Positions 10,092-21,325 of a stretch of DNA of 24,367 nt are shown here, piece after piece. The stretch is from positions 462,256 through 486,622 of the forward strand of contig ML213523.1 in assembly GCA_004369045.1 (NCBI GenBank), written 5' to 3'. Made by a program: the position numbers and the translations under genes. Under the pieces are notes generated by a model. That model saw nothing but the letters and a program-made list of their open reading frames with translations. It was not told the DNA's origin and made no database searches. Positions within the stretch are counted from its first letter, which is position 1, and each line of letters opens with the position of its first letter. The DNA comes from Heliocybe sulcata (lineage: Eukaryota; Basidiomycota; Agaricomycetes; Gloeophyllales; Gloeophyllaceae).

Positions 10092-13000
10092 TCAACGCCA
10101 TGCCGCACTTTCGGCTGATAACCCTTTCCGAGACTTTTTCTCCTCCTTCGCATCTGGGTCCCCGCCATCCGCATTATCAGTGCCCTTACCTCTACCACCT
10201 AGGAAACGCCTGAGGAGAGGAGCTTTGGTCGGTTTCTCTGGAACGACGGGTGCTTCCGTCTCAGCCTCAGTGGTATCAGGTTGGGGCGGGTTTCTTATGC
10301 TGGGCAGATTCGGGCGTTCCAGCAGCGAATTACTGTAGGTATAGTTGGAAGGAGCGGATGGCGACGGCCGGTGAAGTCCCCTTGGCATTGGGACTTGAGA
10401 ATTGGCGCCATTGGTAGTCGGCGAATATGGCATTGGGCGGGGTACCGCACGTTGCACGGTCGCAGACGTTGAGGCTCCAAGCTGCTGCGGTGATTGTGGC
10501 ACATATTGGAGTGGCTGAGAAGCACCAGTTGTGGTTGAGTTTGAAGGTCGTTGTGTTGCAGAGGGAAGATGCCTATACGCAGGTCCTTCGGAGGGGATGG
10601 GTATCGTGATGGTTTTCCTCATGTTCCATGATACCTGCGACATGCCTCCAATGGATTTGCGGGACCGGTCTTCGTAGCTACATAAAGGATCAGATTGTCG
10701 TATAGGTATCATCGGACGAAGCGGGACTCACAACTGTGGTGGTATGGTCGGATCCCAGGGGTGATGCGACGCCAAGCTCGGAAGACCATGAACTCTAGCA
10801 GGCTGCGGAAACCTCGAGTCAGATGCCGTTGAACTGCGCACTTGGCCGTACTGGAGCGCCGGTGCAAGTTGCAATGACATATCTCTCGGAGCGGGGGATT
10901 TTGAAGGAGGTGTCGGGATAGTCGTGGTATATAATCTGTCGAAATCAGATTTCGATGGCGGTCTTCCATTCCTCGTGCTAAGTACGATGTGGTAAGCCTG
11001 CTGCATGTAACATAATGCAGAAACACTCAACGGTCGGGACCTTCCTACCGATATCTCGGACGAAGAGGCAGACGGAGAATAAAGCTCAGACCGAGGAAGC
11101 TGAGCAGCAGGAGCCGATGAGGCACCACTGCAAGTAATTTTGAATGAGTAAGCTATGGAAGCAGATCAAGAGACTGACTTTATTACTGGCGCCCGAGAAG
11201 GGGAGGAATGAAGGGGAATAGTATCCTGATTTTGTGCACCGGTACCACTCATCCCTGCTTCCAGTGGGGGCTGATTAATCGGTGCGGACGCAGAACTGGC
11301 GGTGTAGTGTCAGTCTCGAACGAAGGACGGAGAACTCAGATTACCTAGAGTTCTCGACCAGCAAACCATTGGGTGACGCTTTGTTAGCACCATCTGCTGA
11401 GTCGACGTCCCTAGCCTGACTTTCGGAGGCTCGCCTTCGTCTGTACTCTGCGGTTAGCATCCATTAATGGAAATGAATCAGCTGACATTACCTTCCCGTT
11501 ACACCAAACCCGCTCTTGAGCCACCCAGCAAGGGAACGTGAAGGCTGCGGGTGACTATGGGAGCTCACGGACGAAGTCCGGCGGACTTTTGCGCTGCAAT
11601 TGCGGTATATAGTTCCATTATAGGGCAAACCAGCGGCGGAAAGAAACATACAGCCTTGCTGCCTTCTCAGTGCCAGCGTACGATGCCACAGAACTTTGGG
11701 AGCCAGCTCGATATCTGCCCCTACGTCATGAAGTCAGGATCACATTGCAGTGGTACCAAGTTCAAGATGCATACGTACAAAGGCTTAATAGGTCGCAGAT
11801 CATAATCTTTGATAGAGAACGGTAGCTTCGGATTCGTCGATTGCACAGACGGTGAACGAGGCGGAGAGCCTTTCGACTCCGGCGGCGACTGCCCTAAGGA
11901 GTGGTTCCTGCCGTGACTAGTAGACGCTGCGTTCGTATGTTGACTTCTTGCATGTACATGGGTACTTGACATGCCTGGAGATGTGCCACTAGACTCCCAA
12001 TTTTCAGCAATAACTATGACGGCGATTGAGAGTAAGACTGACTTCACACGGGGTGCATTCTCCCTTGCAGGGGATCCAAGGGAGCTTGACGGAGGATTCG
12101 CGACAGGAGCTCGATCGCGACTGTGGAGATTGATCGTTTAGTCATGTGCTAGGGCGTAGCTGGAGTCAACTGCTACTTACTGTGGTAAACCTTGGGCAGT
12201 CGCGCGGAACGGGGCTGCAGAATACTCGGACGCCTGGTACGTAGATGGGGCAACTATTGTTGGTGGGCCGCGCCATCTCTGAGGAACATTCAGGCTGCAA
12301 GCAGATAGACATTACATTTAGCTAAATGATCGGAAAGGGCACGTAGAGCCCAGGCGGCGACCAAGACTTGTACTTACAGGCTAGCTGGAGGCGACATCAT
12401 CACATAGCTACTGGAGTCTAATGAGTGGGATCGAGGTCTTTGTCCCTGTGACACGTCGCTGAGAGCTTGAGAATGTCCAGTCGCATTAGATGTTGCTAAG
12501 CCAGGTGGTTGGACATCAGAGGGTATCTCATTGGGCCCAAAACCAGGCAGGGACGAAAGACCTGGTCTTGATTTTACTAGCTTCCGATGGGAGTCTCGGA
12601 AATCCACACGAGCGGCCTGCGATCCAAGGTGAAAACAAAACTACAGCTTTGCTAGGTGAGAACTCACCTCTACGTCCTCCAGTGCTCGCACCCTGTCGAA
12701 ACTCGTAGTGAAGAACCGTTTGAAAAATGGCCTTCCTTTGCTTCCCTTCCCCTCAGCATCCTGTAGCTCCGCCTGGCTCGGTCGTCTCCTGCCGAAGCTA
12801 AGCCCAAAACTGGCCATGGGTACTGGAGGCGTCGACGCTGACCGAGTCCGGTTGGGTGGTCTCCGGTCGGAACCTGTTTGGCTTGGGGGCTTTCCAGCTT
12901 GAATCGAAGATGCGTATGCTGAATTCGATGGAGGTGGTCCAGCATTAGACGGGGGAGCAGCCGGCAATGGCTTGTCCTTGGGTCTTGACTTGTGTAGGGC

Positions 13001-14172
13001 AGATACGGGAGATAGCTCTTTCGCCTTTCCTTTGGTAGAGATCGTGGAGTCCACACTCTGCGACCGGCTTCTTCGCCCTCCCGCACCCGGTGGCGGCTTT
13101 GTAAGTGTTCGACGATTCGGCGGTCGTGATTGTCGCCTCGTCGTGGGCACCTGCAATCAGACGAATCAATTTAATACCAACCAGAAACAAGTTGGTCCCA
13201 CCTGCCCAGAGTCCTTTATCATATACCAGTTGCCTGTCACCTCGGTACCGATTACGCTGGCCTTGTCCGTACTTATGCTTCCCGTGACAGGACTCAGACC
13301 ACGAGACGCAGCAGCCTGGCTGTTGGTCCTGATGTCCCGCCTTTCTCCCGCATCACTGGCCGTACGAGAATGACCAGATGGACCCGCAGCACGCCTTTGC
13401 TCTTTATGACCCATGACACTTCCCGTACTCTCTAGGATACTCATCGGGACACCACCGGTACTGCCCGCTCCGATACCATCTCCACCGACACTTCTACTCT
13501 CCAGGAACCTCGTGTCGAGAGGGGGTGCTGGGGCATGTCCGTTGGGGAACGGCACAGATGACGCGCGGACGTGACTTCGACTATTGTTGGACCGTTCTAG
13601 CGATCTCGAAAGGCCTGGAGGAGGGACAGGTATAGGAATGGTCGATGCGGTGCTGGGCGGTCTGGCCCGGTACGGAGGGGTATTGTGCGAAGTGGAGGAC
13701 GACTGATGATGGCCAGTCGAAGGAGGATGTGATACGGACTGTTGAATGGGAGGAGCGTGAACCTTTTGAGGCGGCAGTCGTTTTGCAGGTACATGACGAC
13801 TTTGTACTGCTGTTGCAACTTCAATCGAGGATCTCAAGGACACAAAATCACATACGTACCTTCGGCAGGCTTGGCTCTCCTCGTCTGCCTCCCATTCGTA
13901 TAGTGCTCTGCCGATATTACCTCATCCGGCCTTCCATCATGGTAACGCATCAGCATCCTCGGTGGAAGACTTGCAATGGTGCGTCTATCCTCCTCTTCAT
14001 CCTTCAGATACGTTGACGGCGGCGAGCTCGTTTCTGGGTCGTGACGGCTGTCATTGTAGGAAGAATGCTCGCGCACCCATGAAGCGGTTCGTGCCGGAGC
14101 AATGGCCGTATGTTCGAGTGTAGACGAAGACAGCTGAAGTCCCGACGAGATCATAGTGCTGCCAGTCGGCAT
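10092..14172 (-). CDS. Large disordered Ser/Pro/Arg-rich protein, 1120 aa, 14 exons
   Basis: Exons: 14172-13860, 13809-13202, 13150-12668, 12616-12378, 12294-12181, 12120-12048, 11993-11779, 11720-11652, 11593-11492, 11440-11345, 11295-11179, 11127-11049, 11000-10732 and 10677-10092. The introns are 48-83 nt with GT...AG ends. All phases agree and the total is 3363 nt. The start ATG at 14172 (acaATGC) was chosen because the frame is closed by a stop shortly upstream; an extra 5' exon is not excluded. The protein is almost entirely low-complexity Ser/Pro/Arg. Exceptions are a YHDGRPDEVISAEHY patch (about 85-100), a KDYDLRPIKPLGRYRAGSQS block across the intron at 11778-11721, QAYHIVLSTRNGRPPSKSDF near 837-856, and three short basic-aromatic motifs (FFKRFF about 450, LAGWLKSGFG about 725, LLRRFL about 1081). 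No catalytic domain and no recognised family. It looks like a scaffold or cortical protein, but this is inference from composition. Confidence 0.75.
11994..12047 (-). other. Possible retained intron, 54 nt, in-frame and stop-free
   Basis: Donor gtgaag, branch-like gctgaaa, acceptor gggag. The length is a multiple of three with no stop, so it can be either spliced or translated. Translated, it adds 18 residues including the hydrophobic VLLSIAVIVIAE, out of place in this Ser/Pro-rich protein. That oddity is the main reason I call it an intron. Confidence 0.5.
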
Positions 14173-17100
14173 TGTCGACAAGTAGTGGTCTTTCAACGGT
14201 AGAATCAGATTCAGAAAAATTCAGTCTTTGGACGGTTTGGTCATGGTTGAGTGATAGACGCTGGTCCCAATGCCGCAACAAGTGACTTGCAGGTTAAGCT
14301 CGGGTGTCGGTGCGGAGACAACGAGGCTGACTGCGATCCCTATTGTCGCTCCTGGCCATGCAGTACAATTTGCGTCATATAACAGTCGCTTAATGAGACA
14401 AGTTATTCGGTGTTTTTCTGCGGTAAGAAATGCAAATCGCGACGTACTGTCAGGCCCTGCGGTCCATTCGAGCAAATGAAGGCCTTGGTTTCGTCGTCGT
14501 TCTCCATGATCAACCGTGAGAAACGCGGTTAACTAGGTTTAGCGCCCGTTGATTGGATGGTCAACTTGCTTGCCACTTGCAGCCGTTACCTGAATTCGAA
14601 AGCGAGGCTCGCAAGAGATTCATGGAGCAACTTACACCGGTAGAAGATGACAGTTGATCAGTAACAGAGAGCACAGCGCTCAACTGAAATTTTCTCCTTC
14701 GGAGTGCTCAAGTCTTTTGCTGGACTATGACGGCGATTTCGGTTGAATGTCGGGTTCGCCGGCGTGCCAGATGATTCCGTCGTCTGAGTGAGCATCCATA
14801 GGGCGAACGAGATGCTATCAACGTTGGAAGGGAAGGACGAGCGGATGGTTCGATTTGTAAATGTTCTCACTAGAAACGGTAAGCAAGCGTATCTACATAT
14901 GGAGCATTCAGCTTTGACTTAAATAAAATCACTCACACACCGCAGAATGACCAGCCAGTACCCAAGGTGCCGGGAAAATCCTGGAAGGTTTCTTGAAGGC
15001 GCGCTTGCACAGGAAGGCTCCGTATCATCCCCAACTCTGTGACGTCGACTAGAAGGGTCTGCCTTCGCTCCGGGATGTCACTCTCTATCAATTCAACAGG
15101 CGCTTACTACAAGCACTGTGCTTTTATCCAAGGAGGAGGAGGAGCATGTAGGCGTCAGCTGTTACTGAGCGAATACCCCCGGAGCGATGTGTCCCCAAGA
15201 GAGTGTTGCAGGGCGGACATTACAACTGATCGTATGGAAGCCTACTCATGAAACAATCAGGGACTACGCGCACAACTAATGGTGGTATTCTACTCACAGG
15301 GGTCGAGGCATGGCTGCGAGTTCTCTCGAGCCTGGATTCGAGGCTGCTCAGAGATAGGTTGCGTGCTGTATATATCATTGTTTCTGCACCTGCTGGGTCG
15401 ACAACTCAGTTATTTACCCGTAAGAAGAAAATACTGGACATTACGATCATGTGTGTGAAGATATCTCTCTTCGGATGGTATAAATACCGGTGTGTTCACT
15501 GTATCCCGTGGCAACGTGTCTCTTTCGGTAGAACTGAGTTGATCAGTATGAGGCACAGCTTATAGGGAGATAAAGTCAATTGACGGAGCCTCCACGTCGC
15601 CTTCAAACGTCCGCAATTTCTCTTCCTTCCACGTACAGAATCGGGCTTGGCCTGGAACTCGGAATCGTCCAGTCAATGCAGTCAGCGCTGCAGGAAGGGT
15701 ACGCAAATCTTGAGCACTAGATAAGTACTATAAAGTACCACAGGTATTGAGTCGCAGAGGCTCGTGCTCTGGTAAATGGCCAGTCTGAGTTTCGGAAGAG
15801 GACTCGAAACAAGAGCCCACTTTAAATTCCCAGATCATCCTCGCAGCCTACAGGCTACCGCTCTCCCTCCAAATAACGCACTCCTGTAATCCATACGCGT
15901 GCAATGCAAAGCTGATTATAAAATGCACGGAGGCAGTGCACGCTTTGGTAAGGTCCGTTCCCGAAGGCAGTCGATATCCTTACCACGCCCGCGACCGTGA
16001 TAAAGTGAAGCGCGGCGGCGACGTGACAGTTCCACGTGAGGTGCATGTCACGCGTCCCTGTCACTCTTCAGTTCGCTCTTGTTTCGCGCCATGGCGGCTC
16101 TCCCTGGCTGCGTTTTGCTACCGCACACAAACAGTCTCTGAGCACTGAGTCTTTGCTCTGAAGCTGTGTGTGTGTGACTCTTGGTTCACGCATGAAGGGG
16201 ATCAATACAAAATAACGTCTTCAGGACTTGTCGGACAACTGCATGCATGGAAACCGAGTCTGGCAAGAAAATAACCTGCTGACGATGTCAGTCCAGAGCA
16301 TCAATGACGTTCATTTGTAGGTAAACTCTTTGATGTGGTTTTCTTTTGGTTGAGACAGTTTCTTACTCGTCTTTTACGCCATCAGGTTCCTTGGCTGTGC
16401 AACATGTGCAACGTGGGAGTCATCTACCGAGGTCAGTACGCTTTGGGGTTAATGACCTGAGAGCACAGCCAATACAGCCACGGAACTATATCAATGACAC
16501 CTGGCGACGTCCGGTTCTCTCCTCCTCCAAGCTCGCTTCTTCTGCTTGCCATGACTCGTACAGGACGCCAGGGCGGTATTGAATCCATGGCTTGACAGAA
16601 CAATAGTGCCGATGCTCCTGACTCGTTGTCTTTGTGGACTGCGACCGACTCAACATTGTCTGTGAAATCACATCTAACAAGGGCGGTCGACAAGGTCGCA
16701 TCGCGCACCTTCCGGCTGCTTGTGAGCGCGGAGCGGGCACTTGGCAGTTATGCCGAACGACATGGGAACAGCCACAATGCTCTCGTATATCAGATGCTGT
16801 TTATTCCTCAGCTGAGTTGCCTGCATGTAGAGGTTTGGTCAGTCCATAGAGGGGTCTCATTCGCGGACATCATTGACGGCATCTTCGGACACAACTTGTG
16901 GGTAGCCGGCCACCACTCACGTGGCATTTTTACGAGTCCTGAGTAGAACTGTGGTAGCGTTGTGATTAAGTAACACTATATATAATACTATACATATAAT
17001 ACTACAGTGATTCCAGTAAATAAAACCCTCCAGTTGAATATACTTCACACATCGTGCCATAGAATCTGGCTCAACTGACCTGCGCCACCAACTACAAGTC

Positions 17101-17470
17101 CCATTCAACGCATATTCCCACAGGAACAGAGGTGAATTCGACAGGTTTGAAGGGTGAGGGATGCTAAAGGGGTGATAAATTCTTGAAAATATTCCAGTAT
17201 GCAGGTCCTATTCTCATATGCTTATATTCAAAATTTGAGGTGCAAAGGAGTGAGCATCATGGAGACCAACAAGAATTAGTGATTGAGACCACTACAAAAC
17301 ACGTTTCGTACTCCGCTTGTAGTCTCAATAGGGGCGGGGTTTCATTTGAGTGTATTTATAACTACAAAGACGTTCATACTCCGATTACTCAGCATCTACT
17401 TTCCCACGGCAGGAACATTCGGCAGCGCGCCCAAAAAATGCATGCAAAGACTCATCCTTCATAAACTCAG
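14173..17470. other. Long stretch without a supported gene
   Basis: The left part must contain the promoter of the 14-exon gene. Open frames up to about 106 codons occur on both strands (for example 15248-15565 and 16626-16946, plus strand), but they lack motifs, biased composition or matching splice sites. An AT-rich patch with tandem tataatacta-type units lies near 16976-17006. A tataaata box-like sequence sits at 15479 with no gene behind it. No RNA gene seen. Confidence 0.5.
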
Positions 17471-19361
17471 GACTCGTAACTTGTTGTTCTTTTGCAATAG
17501 CTGCTGGATGGACTATCTACAGGCTCTACGGACGAATCGGATGCTTGTTCACCGAAATTGCACGAAGCTTCTCCGCTATATCTAGTACGTTCTTTGTCAC
17601 AAATGAGCAGAGGAAGTGTCATATGGACTGATGTCAGCTTGCATCGATAGGAATCACAGTGCCTTTACTGCCCAGATCGTCGACTATATTGCGGCACTGA
17701 CTTGCTTGCATCCTGATTTCTCCGCTCTGCTTCGAGCCTTTGGTGCAGAAAAGATCTTGGGAGCTGTACTGATTGAAGCTCTTTTGAAGCGAGACAAACT
17801 GGTGGATGATTCTTTGGTATCCGCTACGCAGAGAGCCCTATTCTGTCTTCGGGATGCTCCAATACTGCAAGTGACCCGCCCTATCCGCCTTTCAGTGTCG
17901 GACGCGGATACGTTGAGTCTAGATACTCTCATCCAACAATTTAAGTATGTCTTATTCTCCTCTTTTACGCATCAGAAAGGCTGAAGGCGATGCAGCGAGC
18001 CATGCTCTTGGCTGGCTGCAGGATTGTGCCTTGCCTCCATGTTGAGAACCAACGGTCTTGATCCACGTATCTACGAGATTCTAGAAGGCACCTTCAGTCC
18101 AGACCAGCTTGGCTTCATCTGGACACTCGCCGTCAGCATTGATCCTGTCAACCAGAACATTTCATGTAAATTACTGGAGGTGCTGTACGATATCGGTCAA
18201 AGCCATTCTCCCAGATGGCAATGGGAGGCTTTGTGGCTGCCACTACTTGCAGTTTATGATTCTCTGTGAGTACCTGATTCATATTGTTATGCATTCCCAA
18301 CGAGACCTCTGATTTCCCGTGGTAGAGATGGCATATGGGGCATAAACAGCCCGATAGTCCATGCATGCGCCAAACGTCTCGCTCTTGAGCTACAAGAACA
18401 TGCTTCTCGACTGCTTGATTTCATTGATAGCTGTATCGTAAACAGGTTGAGGAAATTCAACTTCAAAGTGCTCGCGCAAACAACGAACCACGTGGTAAAG
18501 CAAGCAATGGTGCGCCTTCAACACCTTATGGAGACATTCGAGTGCCAATCTTCCAGGCTTACGGTATACAGAGTGAGTTGGCAGTCTCTGAACCTGATAG
18601 CGTGGTTCCTGAATTTCCTGCAGAAAACAGCAACACTTCTCGAAATAGCCCTAGATGACTGGTGCAATAAGTATGGCCTACACCACCATCCTATGCTTGC
18701 CGACTCACCGTACCGTCACCAGCGATATTCGGGCGGACACCAATAGGCAGAGATTACACAAGGACATTCGAAGAATGCGAGGCAGCAGTACCATATATCG
18801 TCTGGCATGGAGTAAACACTTCCGATCTCAGCTGACGTTGGTGAGGCATTTCGCTGATCTGTCAGCTCTCTCTGACTAAGGAGCTCCGCGAAGCTGTTGC
18901 AATGTATAGACTCCAAGTTCCTTGCACCAACTGCCTTCAAAGAATCATTAGCCGAAGATGACCTCGCATTATCGAATCAAGTCAAGCATGCCATCAAATC
19001 TCCGTTGGAAGCCCAGGAGATTCTGGAGTTTCAGGGAGATGATGCTTCAGAGCTGATCGACGTTCTTCAGTGGGTCTGTCTATGCAATTGCCCGCTGCAT
19101 GATCATTGCAATCCATCATTAACCATTGGATAGGCTGCTGAGCGATTGCAGAATGAGGATGTGCCACGAGAAGAATGCCAGGCATTGGCGGTGTCAATCA
19201 CTCAGATGCTGCTGCGGCTATCAGAGAAATCTTCCCAGCTTCCTTCCTCTGTCTGTATAGGCCCAGTAAACCTCGTCAGCCGGGATCCGATGTCGGGAGG
19301 CGGATTTGCGGACATATTTCGAGCAAGTTATCACAGTCAAGACGTCGCATTGAAGAGATTT

Positions 19362-19364
19362 TGA
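19362..19364 (+). other. In-frame TGA after the ATP-binding lysine exon segment
   Basis: The frame reads ...VALKRF, stop, VFCTSSAQEREKLHK. TGA at this place differs by one transition from CGA (Arg), a common residue here in related kinases. No donor upstream of it would skip the stop without losing the VALK lysine. Confidence 0.65.
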
Positions 19365-19697
19365 GTATTCTGCACATCAAGTGCACAGGAACGAGAGAAA
19401 CTACATAAGGGATCTCGTGTCCAATATCTTTGTGGTTATAGATATTGAGTCGACATCAGTGATTCCGTAGGGAGGTTGTGATATGGAGGGGCCTCTGCCA
19501 TTGCTTCGTCCTCCCCTTCCTTGGTGTTGATGCGGTCAGCTTTGCACCTATGCTGTGCATGGTGTCGCCTTGGAGACAAAATGGAGACGTGTGCACCTAT
19601 GTCGAGAGACGAGGTCATATAAAAGCGGATGTATTGTCATTGGTACGATCTTTTCCTCACTCGCAATGGAGGCAGACTCATCGGTCAGCAGGCTAAA

Positions 19698-19700
19698 TAA
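19698..19700 (+). other. In-frame TAA before the catalytic loop
   Basis: After the 49-nt intron 19643-19691 the exon reads AK, stop, ITEGVCYLHHCQVVHRDL. The acceptor tcagcag is in phase, and I see no later acceptor that keeps the ITEG...HRDL segment. TAA is one C-to-T change from CAA (Gln). Confidence 0.6.
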
Positions 19701-20299
19701 ATAACGGAGGGTGTTTGCTACTTGCACCATTGTCAAGTTGTCCACAGGGACTTGCATGCTGTCAGCCAATTTCCCATTGCCTCAAGGCTACTGACGCGAA
19801 TACGGATTGATTAGGTGAATATTCTCGTCGACGAAGATGGTCATGTCGCTATAGCAGATTTCGGCCTTGCAGATATACTCGACGATCGCACCGAGAGCTC
19901 CAGTCACTCTGGATCTGTTCGATGGATGGCACCGGAACTGCTAAACCCCGGTCTCTCCCCATGTGGATGTTTCCAAAGGACATCTGCAAGTGACATGTAC
20001 TCCCTTGCCTGCATTTTCTTGGAGGTGCATGGCACGGTTTTGCAAAGCTCCTGGTACCCTGTCGCTCAATTGTTCAGCAGCTATTTACCCTTCACGCACT
20101 ATTCATGGAAGTCTCGGCCGAGGCTGGTGTCGTGATGTGGGTACTGAAAGGTGTCCGGCCTTCCTTCCCCTCCCTTGGAGATTGTGGTGGGCGTGTGATA
20201 TCTGCTTCTCTATGGCATGTCATGGAATCGTGTTGGGCGCGATTGCCAGGCATGAGACCGACCGCCGACACTTTACGTACGCGTCTACTGGAACTGTGA

Positions 20300-21325
20300 T
20301 ACCTATGGCGGCTCTCAAGCGATGCATGACACGCCTAGACAAGCAAACTTTACCTGTTAGCCAGTTAACCAGTGGATGTGGCCGGTATCACGGTGCAGGC
20401 TGGCTCTGACGCTGTGGTGGCAGGTCCTCCAGCAATCGCCCCTTCCATTGCTCAAATAACATGTGCGGAGTCTTCAGGCCATAGTTTGTCCTGGATGGCA
20501 CATTTTCACTCAATAGAGGCGAGCACATATGCCTTTGATCAGTAGCTAACGAACCTCAGGCTATCCCTTATCTGTTCAAGTGCAAGGGACAATACACGGC
20601 TTCGTCCATACAGTGGCGATGACTCAGTTACTACTATATCCGTGCCAGTCATCAGTCCACTGGTTGGTCGACAATCTGTCTGTCAGCAGCGCAGTCGAGC
20701 CTGACAGCTGGGTGCCAAAGTGGTATCTGGGCTCTAACTTGCTTGGGAGATTCGACCAGGGCAGGAATCCGCAGGGATAGATTATCAGAATGGAAGATCG
20801 TAGGAACAGAGCGATCACAGTGCCAGCTTGCTTGCATTGTGCCCGAGACATCAATGCGAGATCACCATCCGAAGATCCAAAGAGTCTTGGGGCTGCATCA
20901 CGTGAGACATCAGGCCTCAGGCACCCTCCATCGAAGTCCAGACTATGTCGGTGGTGTATGGCGGGTGTCAGATGAAACACAGACCGAAAAGAGAGTAATT
21001 CACCATACAGTTGGCATATGTTGCCCATCGCCTGAATCTTCCTTCATTACGGTGCTCTACCCATGTTCAAACTGAGGGACAAGACATACTTAGACCATGA
21101 TTGTGTGCTCACCAGGGGTCGGCTTCGTGGTGTGTGCGGGAGCATGGTTTCCATGCCCGGATGTGGGCGTACTGTGATGCATGGGAAGATTTGCATGGTT
21201 GCTACGCATTGACGAAGAAAAGCTCGAGTTCCTATGAGAATGTAAGTACGAAGACCTCCCAAGCCCATCTGGCGGTATTCTAGACTTGAGGGCAGCGATT
21301 TCCTTGGTACTTTGTCGTCAGCATT
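20300..21325. other. No supported gene
   Basis: This region lies between the kinase pseudogene and the next open frame. The longest frame (20624-21028, minus) has 134 codons but no motif and no splice partners. I see nothing else that can be named. Confidence 0.5.

Larger units (their letters stand above)
17471..20299 (+). pseudogene. TKL-type protein kinase with N-terminal helical region, disabled by nonsense changes
   Basis: Phase-consistent exons: start uncertain to 17584, 17638-17944, 17996-18265, 18326-18670, 18723-18836, 18881(or 18884)-19073, 19134-about 19408, 19471-19642, 19692-19760, 19815-20024 and 20081-20299. The first six encode Leu-rich helices (for example DYIAALTCLHPDFSALLRAF, AKRLALELQEHASRLLDFID) of unknown role. 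The kinase part has the Gly-loop SGGGFADIF, VALK, hinge-side LPFLGVDAVSFAPML, catalytic HRDLHA|VNILVD, metal-binding ADFGLADIL, WMAPELL and the final MRPTADTL. All key residues are present. Three defects follow: TGA at 19362 directly after VALKRF, with homologous-looking sequence (VFCTSSAQEREKLHK) continuing in frame; no donor near 19395-19410 that joins REVVIWRGL in phase; and TAA at 19698 where AK?ITEGVCYLHH expects Gln. No start ATG was found in frame before 17503. Kinase identity is firm; pseudogene status is likely. Confidence 0.75.

Noticed and set aside
11441-11491. Earlier acceptor (accgcag, ending near 11448) for the intron starting at 11491
   Set aside because: It gives a frame that meets TAG within 12 codons. 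Acceptor tacag at 11441 keeps the frame, gives a 51-nt intron like its neighbours, and places the gctaac branch sequence at a normal distance.
15475-15490. tataaata box-like sequence on the plus strand
   Set aside because: No supported plus-strand gene follows for 2 kb; such a match is expected by chance in this composition.
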